From: Nocardia bovistercoris
GTDB lineage: Bacteria; Actinomycetota; Actinomycetes; Mycobacteriales; Mycobacteriaceae
DNA: 64,000 bases
NCBI RefSeq assembly: GCF_015674855.1
Contig: NZ_JADMLG010000027.1
Span: 1 to 64,000, forward strand
Direction of reading: 5' to 3'
A program made the position numbers and the translations under genes. Under the pieces are notes generated by a model that saw only the letters and a list, made by a program, of their open reading frames with translations, was not told where the DNA came from and ran no database searches. This document shows, one piece after another, positions 8,903 through 17,734 of this stretch. Numbering within the stretch: the stretch's first letter is position 1; every line of letters starts with the position of its first letter.

Positions 8903-9291
8903 GTCGCCCCCTCCGATCCGCCCCTGTGGTCGATAGCCCGCGCCTACCGATACGAGCCACGGGTAATCATGGAGCAACTTCATCGCACGCGCGGGGTTTC
9001 GAGGAGAATTGCGAGAAATAAGGTCGTAGAGACACTTTCACGGACCTCTCAGCAGGCCACCACACCGACAGAGACCCGAACGAGAGATCGATTAGCAATC
9101 TCAGAACTCGCTGCCGCCCCAGGATTACCTCGATAGCGACAGTCGTCACTTGCGCGGGTACAGCTATTACCGCGACTCGACGACAGTGAAGACCGACCAG
9201 TCCGCGACGAGGGGCCGCAACTGACACCCGATCCGATAACCCCGCAACTCCGCGAGAACCTATCGAACCGGTCGCCTGATATTTGCCGAAT
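8903..9291. other. Intergenic region, no gene seen
   Basis: About 390 nt between serB and the chagasin-like gene, both on the minus strand. It has lower GC than its surroundings and no reading frame with convincing start, ribosome site or codon pattern. It probably carries the promoter of the lipoprotein/PTH2-like pair; no operator or tRNA was recognised. Confidence 0.5.
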
Positions 9292-10515
9292 TCAGCTGCC
9301 GACCAGAGGAACCCGCCGTACCCCACCGTCGCGGGCATCGGCCGCCTCGACCTCGTCGCGAGTCACACCGAGAATGAACAACACCGCGTCCAGGTACGGA
9401 TGCGACAGAGCCGCGTCGGCCACCTCGCGCAGCGCCGGTTTCGCGTTGAACGCCACACCGAGACCCGCCGCGTTCAACATGTCGATATCGTTCGCGCCGT
9501 CGCCGACCGCCACCGTCTGCTCCATCGGCACACCGGCCTCCGACGCGAACTTCCGCAGCGCGGTGGCCTTGTAGGCCCGGTCCACGATATCGCCGACCAC
9601 GCGGCCGGTGAGCTTGCCGTTCACGATCTCCAAGGTGTTGGCCTGCACGAAATCCAATTCCAGTTCGTGCGCCAGCGGTTCGATGACCTGGCGGAAACCT
9701 CCGGAGACCACACCGCAGCGGAAACCGATGCGGCGCAGCGTGCGAATGGTGGTGCGCGCGCCCGGCGTCAGCTCGATCCGGTCGGCGACCTCCTCGATCA
9801 CCGATTCGTCGAGCCCTTCCAGGGTGGCCACCCGCTGTCGCAGCGATTCGGCGAAGTCGAGTTCGCCGCGCATCGCCGCCTCGGTGACCTCCCGCACCTG
9901 TTCCTCCACGCCTGCGTGCGCGGCGAGCATCTCGATGACCTCGCCCTGGATCAGGGTGGAGTCCACGTCGAAGACGATGAGCCGCTTGGCCCGTCGCGCG
10001 AGTCCGGCGCGTTCCACCGCGATATCTATGCGTTCGGCCACCGCGACCTCGGCCAGCGCGGTGCGCAGCCGCGAATCGGTGTCGACGCCGGTGTCGGTGG
10101 CCGACACCATCAGCTCCATCCCGGTCACCGGATAGTCGGCGATGCCGCGAATGGTGTCGATATTGGCGCCGAGTACCGCCAACTGCCGGGAGACGTTGCT
10201 GAACGCGCGCGCTGTCACCGGGCTGCCGAGCACGACGACGGCGTGCGTGGAGATGGGCGGGCGGCCGATCTGCGCGTCGACCTCGACGACGACATTCATG
10301 CCGACGGTGTTCATGGCCTCTTCCAGCTCGTCCTGCAGCGATTCGGAATCGCCGGGACAGGTGACCAGCACACCGAGGGTCAGATGGCCGCGGATGACCA
10401 CCTGTTCGATGTCGAGGAGGCTGACCTGGTGGCGCGACATCGCTGTCAGCAGGACAGATGTCACGCCGGGGCGGTCGGGGCCGGTCACGGTGACGAGAAC
10501 GATGGTCTCAGTCAA
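9292..10515 (-). CDS. serB: Phosphoserine phosphatase SerB (SerB2-like)
   Basis: Last step of serine biosynthesis, O-phospho-L-serine to L-serine. The 407 residues contain N-terminal ACT-type regulatory domains (TETIVLVTVTGPDRPGVTSV and IDTIRGIADYPVTG) and a C-terminal HAD phosphatase: FDVDSTL (182-188, catalytic aspartates), VVSGG, and VGDGANDIDM. The sequence closely follows M. tuberculosis SerB2 (about 409 residues), and this length supports the TTG start at 10515, which has GGAG 9 nt upstream. ACT domains suggest feedback binding of an amino acid, as known for SerB2. Genome context (behind ctaD, ahead of the ABC/NUDIX genes) is as in mycobacteria. Confidence 0.95.
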   Translation of the reverse strand: MTETIVLVTVTGPDRPGVTSVLLTAMSRHQVSLLDIEQVVIRGHLTLGVLVTCPGDSESLQDELEEAMNTVGMNVVVEVDAQIGRPPISTHAVVVLGSPVTARAFSNVSRQLAVLGANIDTIRGIADYPVTGMELMVSATDTGVDTDSRLRTALAEVAVAERIDIAVERAGLARRAKRLIVFDVDSTLIQGEVIEMLAAHAGVEEQVREVTEAAMRGELDFAESLRQRVATLEGLDESVIEEVADRIELTPGARTTIRTLRRIGFRCGVVSGGFRQVIEPLAHELELDFVQANTLEIVNGKLTGRVVGDIVDRAYKATALRKFASEAGVPMEQTVAVGDGANDIDMLNAAGLGVAFNAKPALREVADAALSHPYLDAVLFILGVTRDEVEAADARDGGVRRVPLVGS

Positions 10516-10596
10516 GTCGAAGTGCTCCAAGTCTGTCCGCCCTCCTGTGCCGCGTCGCCGTTGCCGCTTCCGTTCTGGGCTAGCTACCTCACCGAA

Positions 10597-10636
10597 CGAG
10601 TGTGCACCCACTGGATGACCAGCGGGTGCACACTCG
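10597..10636 (-). terminator. Rho-independent-type hairpin after ctaD
   Basis: A 13-bp perfect stem (10597-10609 with 10624-10636), one mismatch, then a 4-bp inner stem and a 4-nt loop. It starts 22 nt past the ctaD stop and lies before the serB start, so it should separate the two units. No T-run is present. Confidence 0.8.
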
Positions 10637-10658
10637 TCGCACAAATCCTAGTACGGAA

Positions 10659-12395
10659 CTACTTCGCGGCGACGGCCTCCGGCTCGTTGGCGTGCTTGCC
10701 CGAACCCCAGCCGACGTGGGCCTCGGCGCGCATGCGCTCGACCATGTGCGGGTAGTGCAGTTCGAACGCGGGACGCTCGGAGCGGATGCGCGGCAGTTCG
10801 TAGAAGTTGTGCCGCGGCGGCGGGCAGGTGGTCGCCCACTCCAGGGAGTTGCCGTAGCCCCACGGGTCGTCCACGGTGACCACTTCGCCGTAGCGGTAGC
10901 TCTTGAACACGTTCCACACGAACGGGAGCATCGAGGCGCCGAGGATGAACGCGCCGATGGTGGAGATGGTGTTCAGGGTGGTGAACCCGTCGGAGGGCAG
11001 GTAGTCGGCGTAGCGACGCGGCATGCCTTCCGCGCCAACCCAGTGCTGCACGAGGAAGGTGGTGTGGAAGCCGATGAAGGTGGTCCAGAAGTGCCACTTC
11101 GCCAGTCGCTCGTCCATCATGCGCCCGGTGATCTTCGGGAACCAGAAGTAGATGCCTGCGAAGGTGGCGAACACGATGGTGCCGAAGAGCACGTAGTGGA
11201 AGTGCGCGACCACGAAGTAGGAGTCGGTGACGTGGAAGTCCAGCGGCGGCGAGGCCAGGATGACGCCGGACAGACCGCCGAAGAGGAAGGTCACCAGGAA
11301 GCCGAGCGACCACAGCATCGGTGATTCGAAGGTCAGCTGGCCGCGCCACATGGTGCCGATCCAGTTGAAGAACTTCACGCCGGTCGGCACCGCGATGAGG
11401 AAGGTCATGAACGAGAAGTACGGCAGCAGCACCGCGCCCGTGGCGTACATGTGGTGCGCCCACACCGCGATGGACAGCGCCGCGATGCCGAGGGTGGCGT
11501 AGACCAGCGTGGTGTAGCCGAAGATCGGCTTGCGCGAGAAGACCGGGAAGATCTCCGAGACGATGCCGAAGAACGGCAGCGCGATGATGTAGACCTCGGG
11601 ATGGCCGAAGAACCAGAACAGGTGCTGGTAGAGCAGGATGCCGCCGGTGGCCGGATCGTAGATGTGCCCGCCGAGGTGGCGGTCGTAGGCCAGGCCGAAC
11701 AGCGCCGCGGTGAGCAGCGGGAACGCCAGCAGCACCAGCACGCTGGTGACGGCGATGTTCCAGGTGAAGATCGGCATGCGGAACATGGTCATACCGGGCG
11801 CGCGCAGGCAGACCACGGTGGTGAGCATGTTGACGCCGCCGAGGATGGTGCCGAGGCCGGAGACCGCGAGGCCGAGGATCCACAGGTCGGTGCCGACGCC
11901 CGGCGAGTGCAGGATGTCGGTGAGCGGCACATACGCCGTCCAGCCGAAGTCCGCGGCGCCGCCGGGGGTGATGAAGCCCGCGGTCGCCATGGAGGCGCCG
12001 AACAGGTACAGCCAGTAGCTGAACGCGTTCAGGCGCGGGAAGGCGACGTCGGGCGCGCCGATCTGCAGCGGCAGCACGATATTGGCGAAGCCGAACACGA
12101 TCGCGGTGGCGTAGAACAGCAGCATGATCGTGCCGTGCATGGTGAACAGCTGGTTGAACTGTTCCGGCGACAGGAACTGCAGGCCCGGCCGCGCCAGTTC
12201 GGCGCGCATCAGCAGCGCCATCAGGCCGCCGATGAGGAAGAAGCTGGTGGCGGTGACGATGTACATGACGCCGAGGACCTTGGGGTCGGTGGTCGTCACC
12301 ATCTTGTAGAGGAACGAACCCTTCGGCCCGGTTCGAGCCGGATACGGTCGAGTCGCTTCCAATTGAGGGACTGGTCTGGGCTCTACCGCAGTCAC
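10659..12395 (-). CDS. ctaD: Cytochrome c oxidase subunit I
   Basis: Catalytic subunit of the aa3-type terminal oxidase in the cytoplasmic membrane, reducing O2 to water and pumping protons. 578 residues with about twelve membrane spans; diagnostic stretches are MHGTIMLLFYATAIVFGF (helix II haem ligand region), FFGHPEVYIIALPFFG (CuB histidine and cross-linked tyrosine region), WAHHMYATG (CuB His-His), and HFHYVLFGT (haem a3/a ligands). The GTG start is fixed by AGGAGGATCA directly upstream and by the MTAVEPRPVPQLEATRPYPA N-terminus usual in Corynebacteriales. It stands alone, as in mycobacteria, with other oxidase subunits elsewhere. Confidence 0.97.
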   Translation of the reverse strand: MTAVEPRPVPQLEATRPYPARTGPKGSFLYKMVTTTDPKVLGVMYIVTATSFFLIGGLMALLMRAELARPGLQFLSPEQFNQLFTMHGTIMLLFYATAIVFGFANIVLPLQIGAPDVAFPRLNAFSYWLYLFGASMATAGFITPGGAADFGWTAYVPLTDILHSPGVGTDLWILGLAVSGLGTILGGVNMLTTVVCLRAPGMTMFRMPIFTWNIAVTSVLVLLAFPLLTAALFGLAYDRHLGGHIYDPATGGILLYQHLFWFFGHPEVYIIALPFFGIVSEIFPVFSRKPIFGYTTLVYATLGIAALSIAVWAHHMYATGAVLLPYFSFMTFLIAVPTGVKFFNWIGTMWRGQLTFESPMLWSLGFLVTFLFGGLSGVILASPPLDFHVTDSYFVVAHFHYVLFGTIVFATFAGIYFWFPKITGRMMDERLAKWHFWTTFIGFHTTFLVQHWVGAEGMPRRYADYLPSDGFTTLNTISTIGAFILGASMLPFVWNVFKSYRYGEVVTVDDPWGYGNSLEWATTCPPPRHNFYELPRIRSERPAFELHYPHMVERMRAEAHVGWGSGKHANEPEAVAAK

Positions 12396-12671
12396 TGATC
12401 CTCCTGAAGATGCCTGTAGGTCGCTCCGCAGGCTCCGCTGCGTGGGTCTGTCCCGGCACCGGAACAGACGACAGTTAGCTTGCGCTCCTGTGATCGTAAA
12501 CCGTGCGGCCCCGGCGGTCCGCACTGGTCCTACTCTCTGTCGTATTTCGTTGATGCGGCGGCGACGGCGACCGACCGGAATCCGCGCTCGACGCACCGAT
12601 GAGTTCCCGCGCCCCCACCCGTCTCCACCCATGCGAGTGCCTGTCCCAACACCTGCGAAGAGAGACTCGAC

Positions 12672-13466
12672 ATGACAGCTCCCAAGCCCGGCGATCCGAT
12701 CTGGGTCGACCTTTTCACCGCCGACCCCGACCGCAGCATCGCCTTCTACACCGAACTGTTCGGCTGGACGGCCGAACGCGGTGGCCCCGAATTCGGCGGC
12801 TACATCACCTTCCGCAAGAACGGCAAGGCCGTCGCGGGCGGCATGGGCAGGCAGCCCGACGACTCCGACGGACCCGACCGGTGGACGGTCTACCTGGCCG
12901 CCGAGGACGCACGCGCCACCGCCGACGCCGCCGCGACCGCGGGCGCCGACACCATCGTGCCCGCCATGCCCGTCGGCGACCTCGGCGTCATGGCGGTACT
13001 CGCCGATCCTGGCGGCGCGGGCGTCGGCATCTGGCAGTCGGGATCCTTCGGCGGGATCGAGACCGCCGCCATCGTGAACGACGGCTCGTGGCGCGACCAC
13101 GACGGCGCGCCGTCCTGGTTCGAACTGCATACCCGCGACTACGACGCCGTCCTGGCGTTCTACCGCGACGTCTTCGGCTGGAGCGACACCTTCGCCATGC
13201 CGGTCGAGGCCGGTTTCCGCTACACCACCATCCGTTCCACCAGCCCGATGCTCGGCGGGGTCATGGACGCGTCGGTCCTGCCCGCGGATTCGCCACTCGG
13301 CTGGATGGTGTACTTCGGAGCCGACGACGTGGACAAGGCGGTGGCGAAGGTGGTCGAACTCGGCGGCACGGTGCTCGCGCCCGCCGAGGACACTCCCTAC
13401 GGGCGAATGGCCTCGGTCGCCGATGTCACCGGCGCGCGATTCAGCCTGGGTGGCGACGCCGCCTGA
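12672..13466 (+). CDS. VOC family protein, two glyoxalase/bleomycin-resistance-type domains
   Basis: A 264-residue soluble protein made of two vicinal-oxygen-chelate modules: residues ~8-120 (PIWVDLFTADPDRSIAFYTE) and ~140-260 (PSWFELHTRDYDAVLAFYRD). The phrase SIAFYTELFGW / VLAFYRDVFGW repeated in both halves is typical of the tandem VOC proteins common in actinomycetes. Such proteins bind metals or small ligands; no reaction can be assigned. ATG with AGAGA upstream. It diverges from ctaD across 276 nt and ends in a hairpin. Confidence 0.85.
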   Translation: MTAPKPGDPIWVDLFTADPDRSIAFYTELFGWTAERGGPEFGGYITFRKNGKAVAGGMGRQPDDSDGPDRWTVYLAAEDARATADAAATAGADTIVPAMPVGDLGVMAVLADPGGAGVGIWQSGSFGGIETAAIVNDGSWRDHDGAPSWFELHTRDYDAVLAFYRDVFGWSDTFAMPVEAGFRYTTIRSTSPMLGGVMDASVLPADSPLGWMVYFGADDVDKAVAKVVELGGTVLAPAEDTPYGRMASVADVTGARFSLGGDAA

Positions 13467-13475
13467 CTCGTGTGT

Positions 13476-13500
13476 GGCCGCGGCGAGGGGTCGCGGCCAT
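13476..13500 (+). terminator. Hairpin after the VOC gene
   Basis: Eight-bp perfect stem (13476-13483 with 13493-13500) and 9-nt loop, 10 nt beyond the stop codon. Position and strength fit an intrinsic terminator without T-run. Confidence 0.6.
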
Positions 13501-13670
13501 CCACAGCTGGGCAGTCGCGTGGTTCGACGAAGATCCTCCGCGCCGCCGCACGATCATCGACATCCGGCGCGCGCACCACCACGGACATGTTCTCGGTGCT
13601 CATCCCACCGCGACCGCGTCACCGGCGAATCCGAGCGCGGGGCGCGGGGCGGATGAGGCGGCACGGCGAG

Positions 13671-13721
13671 CACGAGCGGCACGAGCGGCACGAGCGGCAC
13701 GAGCGGCACGAGCGGCACGAG
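13671..13721. repeat. 9-bp tandem repeat, unit CACGAGCGG
   Basis: Five perfect copies (13671-13715) followed by a partial sixth (CACGAG). It lies 70-120 nt upstream of the fecB-like start. Being nine bases long it keeps frame, but no gene covers it. Copy number in such arrays often varies between strains. Confidence 0.9.
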
Positions 13722-13742
13722 AATGGTGCGGTATGCGTGGGT

Positions 13743-13779
13743 ATTACCTCGCGGGGGACACAATCCCCTACAAGGTAAT
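13743..13779 (+). promoter_or_regulatory. Symmetric dyad overlapping the ribosome-site region of the fecB-like gene
   Basis: Around a centre at 13761 the sequence reads ATTACCT (13743-13749), 4 nt, GGGGA (13754-13758), 5-nt loop, TCCCC (13764-13768), 4 nt, AGGTAAT (13773-13779). The right outer arm contains AAGG, the only purine-rich element before the ATG at 13789. It could be an operator or a hairpin hiding the ribosome site. It does not match the IdeR/DtxR consensus. Confidence 0.5.
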
Positions 13780-13788
13780 CTCACCCGC

Positions 13789-14850
13789 ATGTCGGTGACC
13801 GCGTTCGTCCGAATCCGAAACCGCACCACCCGATATGGCACGGCCGCGCTGGCCGTGGCCTGTGCCGTGCTGGTCGCCGGGTGCGGCGGTCAGGCCGACG
13901 AGGTGAGTTCCATCGTGCGCACCACCACGAATATCGCGGGCGCGGGCGTCGTCGGACTCGACCGCGACACCGCGCAGGCGTGCCCGCTGCCGAGCGCGCC
14001 CGATCAGGCGGGCGGTACCCGCAGCGTCACCCACGCCGCCGGGGTCAGCGAGGTTCCCGCCGATCCGAAACGCATCGTGGTGCTCAGCACCTCGGCGTTG
14101 GACGCGGCCTGCGCGCTCGGTCTGTGGGAGCGGGTCATCGGCGCGGCGACCGCCGACGGTCCGCGCGCGCAGCCGCTGTATCTCGGCTACGGCGTGAACA
14201 AGATCCCGAGCGTCGGTGTGCTCGGGCAACCCGATCCGGCCAGGATCGCGGAACTGAACCCCGACCTGATCCTCGGCGAAGTGCCATCGGGCGCGGCCAC
14301 TTTCGACGCGCTGCGGGCCATCGCGCCGACGGTGCTGGTCGGCACGTCACCCAGTTGGCAGGCGCAGTTCACCGCCTTCGCCGCCGGGATGGACCGGCGC
14401 GAGGCGGCCGCGAGCGCGCTGGATGCCTATCGCGGGTACGCGCGCGAGGTCGGCACGACCATCGCGGCGAATCAGAGTCAGGCTTCGGTGCTGCGCTTCA
14501 CTCCGGATGTCATCCGGATCCAGGGCGCGGACAGTTTCGCCGGTCAGGTGCTCGCGGATGTCGGCGTCCAGCGGCCGACGGCCCAGCGCGGCCCCTCCGT
14601 CGACATCACCGTCGACGAACTCGCCACCAAGGCCGAAGGCGACATCATCTACGTCGATTTCGTCGGCGAGGACGGTAAGCACTACGGCGAGAAGATCCTG
14701 CGCGGTGATGCGTGGAAGGACCTCGGCGCGGCGAGCGACCACCGTGTGTTCGCGATCGAGGACTCCGTCTGGCACGGCAGCGGACTCACCGCAGCCCGCG
14801 CGCTGGTGTTCGACCTCCAAGGCAGTTTGAACGGTTACGTCACCGACTGA
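13789..14850 (+). CDS. fecB: Iron-siderophore/haem ABC transporter substrate-binding lipoprotein (FecB, Rv3044-like)
   Basis: A 353-residue lipoprotein of the periplasmic-binding-protein class III (FecB/FepB/TroA fold). The signal peptide ends in the lipobox LVAGC with Cys32. The mature protein has the two-lobe pattern: RIVVLSTSALDAACALGLWERVIGA in lobe 1, PDPARIAELNPDLILGE at the hinge side, and SDHRVFAIEDSVWHGSGLTAARALVFDL in lobe 2. It would deliver a ferric complex or haem to a permease encoded elsewhere; no permease is adjacent. Position next to ctaD and serB matches fecB in M. tuberculosis. The ATG is preferred; a GTG two codons later is possible. Confidence 0.85.
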   Translation: MSVTAFVRIRNRTTRYGTAALAVACAVLVAGCGGQADEVSSIVRTTTNIAGAGVVGLDRDTAQACPLPSAPDQAGGTRSVTHAAGVSEVPADPKRIVVLSTSALDAACALGLWERVIGAATADGPRAQPLYLGYGVNKIPSVGVLGQPDPARIAELNPDLILGEVPSGAATFDALRAIAPTVLVGTSPSWQAQFTAFAAGMDRREAAASALDAYRGYAREVGTTIAANQSQASVLRFTPDVIRIQGADSFAGQVLADVGVQRPTAQRGPSVDITVDELATKAEGDIIYVDFVGEDGKHYGEKILRGDAWKDLGAASDHRVFAIEDSVWHGSGLTAARALVFDLQGSLNGYVTD

Positions 14851-15186
14851 GCGCGGCATCTGGGTGCAGCGCACGCACTCCGGCGCGGACCGAGCCGGGT
14901 GACGTCCGCACCGCGGACCGACCTCCGCGGACGGCGACCGCCCTGTTCGGCAATCCCAACCCGGCGATATCCGGAATTCGCGGTTCCGGTGCTCGACCGG
15001 ATGCACTCAGCCGGATGAATCGGCGGAGGCACCCGCAGAACGGATGAGACCGCGACGAACCTCGACACCGAGCGTCGCGGACCGAACCGGGGTAGCGCTC
15101 CACCCGACTCGACCAGCGCCCTGGGCTCCACGTGCCGGGCTGCCGACGCCCGCGCCGCAGCGCCGCCGACCGGGCCGCGACTCACC
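14851..15186. other. Intergenic region between convergent genes, no gene seen
   Basis: About 340 nt between the fecB-like stop and the MMPL stop. No frame has a plausible start or ribosome site, and no strong hairpin stood out although convergent genes would be expected to have one. Confidence 0.4.
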
Positions 15187-17319
15187 TCACCCCACCGACG
15201 CGGGTTCCTCCGGTCTCGGATCGGCGCTCGGGACGTTGGCGCGAGGTCGGGACAATGCGCTCGGCCACCAGATCTTGTCGCCGATGTCCAAGGTCAGGGC
15301 CGTCACCAGGATCGCGCGCACGATAATGGTGTCGAGCAGGACGCCGAAGGCGATCACGATGCCGAGTTCGGCGAATGTCACGACGGGCAGGGTGGTGAAG
15401 ACCGCGAAGGTGCCCGCCAGCACGAGCCCGGCCGAGGTGATCACGCCGCCGGTCGCCGCGAGTCCGATCAGCGCGCCCGCCTTGGTGCGGTGTTTGATCG
15501 TCTCCTCGTGCACGCGCGACATGAGGAAGATGTTGTAGTCGATGCCGAGCGCCACCAGGAAGACGAAGGCGATCAGCGGGAGTCCGGGGTCGGCGCCGAC
15601 GAATCCGACGGCGTCGAATATCCACCGGCTCGCGCCGAGCGCCGCGAAGTAGGACAGCACCACCGTCGCGGTCAGCAGGATCGGCGCCAGGATCGAACGC
15701 AGCAGCAGCATGAGGATCACCATGACGATGGCGAGCACGAGCGGCACGATGACCTTGTTGTCGCGGGCGACCGCACGGTCGACGTCGAGGACGACGGCGC
15801 TCTGCCCGCCGACGCGCGCTTGGTCGTCGGCCGCGCGCACGGCCGCGCGCACCCGGTCGATGGTGGCGTATGCCGCGTCGCTGTCCGGCGGATCGGTCAG
15901 CGTGGCCTCGACGTAGAAGCGACCGTTCTGTGTGACCGGCGGCGCGGTGGCGCCGATGCCCTGCGCGGAACGCACCGCCGCGATCACGGCGTCGGCGCGT
16001 TCGGCGCGGCCGATGACGATGACCGGATTGCCGGTGCCCGCGTCGAAATGCCGTTCCAGGATCTCGGTGCCGTCGACGGCCTCCGATGAGCCGACGAAGG
16101 AGTCCTTGTTGGCGATGCCGTCGGTTTCCAGGCCGCCGACGCCGAAGGCGAGCACGCCGAGGACGACGACGGTAGCGATCCACACGGTGCGCGGCCTGCG
16201 CGCGACGCCGAAGCCGACGCGCGCCCATATCCCGGATTCGGTGTGGTCGGCGGTGCCCATGGCCGGGCGGCGCGGCCAGAAGATCCAGCGCCCGACGATG
16301 ACGAGCAGCGCGGGCAGCAAGGTGAGCATGGCGAGCAGGGCGACCGCGATGCCGATCGCGCACACCGGCCCGATGCCCTTGGTGGAGTTCATCTCGGCGA
16401 CCAGCAGCGCCAGCATCGCGACGATCACGGTGGCGCCGCTGGCGAGCACCGCGGGTCCGGCCCGGTGCAGCGCGACCGCCATCGCCTCGTGTTTGTCATC
16501 GTGGCGGCGCAGTTCCTCGCGGTAGCGCGCAACCAGAAGCAGTGCGTAGTCGGTGCCCGCGCCGAATACCAGCACGGTGAGGATGGCCTGACTCTGCGCG
16601 TTCATGGTCAGGCCGATCTTGGTCGCGCCGTAGACCGCGCTCTGCGCGACGATCAGCGCGAAACCCGCGGTGAACAGCGGCAATATCCACAGCATCGGCC
16701 CGTAGGTGAGGACCAGGATGACGATGACCACGCCCGCCGCCGCGTACAGCAGCAGTCCGTCGATGCCCTCGAACGCCTCGCCGAATTCGGCGGCGAAACC
16801 GGCGGGGCCGGTGGCGTGGAAGGACAGGCCATCGGGGTGTTCACCCGCGACGGACCGCATCTCCTCCACGACCTTCAGCAGCCGATCCCACCCCTCCGAA
16901 CCCATGTCGATCGGGATCAGGATCTCCACGGCCTGCGCGTCCTGCGACTGCACCGGCCCGAAGATCTTGTCCCCGATGACATGCTCGATCTGCTTGAACC
17001 GCTGCGCGTCGGCGGCGACGGCGGCGCGGTCGGCGTCGGTGATCCCGCTGGTGCGCTCGTAGACCAGCACCACCGGCACGTGATCGCTGTTGCCGAAGGA
17101 TTCCGCGAGCCGGTACGCCTGCGTGGATTCGGCGCTGTCGGGCAACCAGTTGACGTTGTCGTTCTCCTGCGCGCCGCTGAGCTTGCTCGCGAAGGAACCG
17201 AGGGCGAGCAGCGCGATGATCCACACGCCGAGCACAACCCACTTGCCGCGCCGTCCGCTCGGGACGCGCGCGAGCTTGCCGAGCAGGTCGGTCATGTCGG
17301 GATCGGTCGGTGCGGCCAT
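15187..17319 (-). CDS. MMPL family RND-type transporter
   Basis: A 710-residue polytopic membrane protein of the MMPL branch of the RND superfamily, expected to use the proton gradient to export a lipid or other hydrophobic compound. Topology is the usual one: a first helix (VVLGVWIIALLALGSFASKL), a large extracytoplasmic domain with DHVPVVLVYERTSG, a cluster of helices carrying GAGTDYALLLVARYREELRR and ALGIDYNIFLMSRVHEETIK (the two charged, GxxxDY relay-type motifs), and a second half repeating the plan. It is shorter than the large mycobacterial MmpL3-type proteins. ATG preceded by GAGGGGGG. It is divergent from nrdF. Substrate unknown. Confidence 0.88.
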   Translation of the reverse strand: MAAPTDPDMTDLLGKLARVPSGRRGKWVVLGVWIIALLALGSFASKLSGAQENDNVNWLPDSAESTQAYRLAESFGNSDHVPVVLVYERTSGITDADRAAVAADAQRFKQIEHVIGDKIFGPVQSQDAQAVEILIPIDMGSEGWDRLLKVVEEMRSVAGEHPDGLSFHATGPAGFAAEFGEAFEGIDGLLLYAAAGVVIVILVLTYGPMLWILPLFTAGFALIVAQSAVYGATKIGLTMNAQSQAILTVLVFGAGTDYALLLVARYREELRRHDDKHEAMAVALHRAGPAVLASGATVIVAMLALLVAEMNSTKGIGPVCAIGIAVALLAMLTLLPALLVIVGRWIFWPRRPAMGTADHTESGIWARVGFGVARRPRTVWIATVVVLGVLAFGVGGLETDGIANKDSFVGSSEAVDGTEILERHFDAGTGNPVIVIGRAERADAVIAAVRSAQGIGATAPPVTQNGRFYVEATLTDPPDSDAAYATIDRVRAAVRAADDQARVGGQSAVVLDVDRAVARDNKVIVPLVLAIVMVILMLLLRSILAPILLTATVVLSYFAALGASRWIFDAVGFVGADPGLPLIAFVFLVALGIDYNIFLMSRVHEETIKHRTKAGALIGLAATGGVITSAGLVLAGTFAVFTTLPVVTFAELGIVIAFGVLLDTIIVRAILVTALTLDIGDKIWWPSALSRPRANVPSADPRPEEPASVG

Positions 17320-17734
17320 CTCGCCCCCCTCGTGCGACTCAGGTACGGCAGTATCGTACGTCCCGGAGTCGCCGATCGCGCCTGTGATCTTGTCGAGGCG
17401 TTCACGGCTGCCTCCGGCCGAAATCCCACCCCCGAGTCGACCGAGCCGCGCGGAGGATCCGTACCCCGATTCGGCTGCGGGGACCCGCGATCCGACGCGG
17501 CGGCGCGTGCCGCACAATGAGTTGCCGCCGACCGTGCGCATCGGCATCTTCCACCCGGCGGGTCGACCCCCGACGACACTAGGTGTTGTGTTGCGTGGAC
17601 ATGTCAGACCCAAGGGGTAGTGTTCGGAAGCGAGCTGTCGGCGGCGGCAGCGTTCCCTCGGATCCCGTGCGAAGCAACGGCCTCGTTGCGTTCCTCGGTG
17701 AACGAGCGTCCTCGGTGAAAGGTGTGAAGGCAGG
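17320..17734. other. Divergent promoter region of MMPL gene and nrdF
   Basis: About 415 nt with no convincing gene. It carries the NrdR-like box pair listed separately and must hold both promoters. Confidence 0.6.
17576..17623 (+). promoter_or_regulatory. Paired NrdR-like boxes upstream of nrdF
   Basis: Box 1 ACACTAGGTGTTGTGT at 17576-17591 and box 2 ACCCAAGGGGTAGTGT at 17608-17623, start-to-start distance 32 bp, about three helical turns. NrdR boxes are known to be ~16-bp imperfect palindromes ending ACAC...GTGT and to occur in pairs at this spacing. They lie 110-160 nt before the nrdF start, so NrdR-ATP/dATP repression of nrdF is inferred. Confidence 0.75.

Larger units (their letters stand above)
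13467..13788. other. Intergenic region with hairpin, 9-bp tandem repeat and dyad
   Basis: No gene seen. It holds the VOC terminator, a 9-bp tandem repeat and a dyad directly ahead of the iron-binding lipoprotein gene; the last two are listed separately. The frames crossing the repeat encode only monotonous tripeptides and lack start signals. Confidence 0.6.

Noticed and set aside
7220..9136. Plus-strand gene opposite the chagasin/PTH2-like pair
   Set aside because: Arg-rich frame with no start signal or domain; the minus-strand genes have ribosome sites and recognisable motifs.
13470..13778. Small gene across the 9-bp repeat
   Set aside because: Frames encode only REH or LVP-type tripeptide repeats in the repeat part, lack a ribosome site, and overlap the fecB-like control region.
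13743..13779. IdeR/DtxR iron box
   Set aside because: The dyad arms ATTACCT/AGGTAAT do not fit TTAGGTTAGGCTAACCTAA beyond a few bases and the spacing is wrong.
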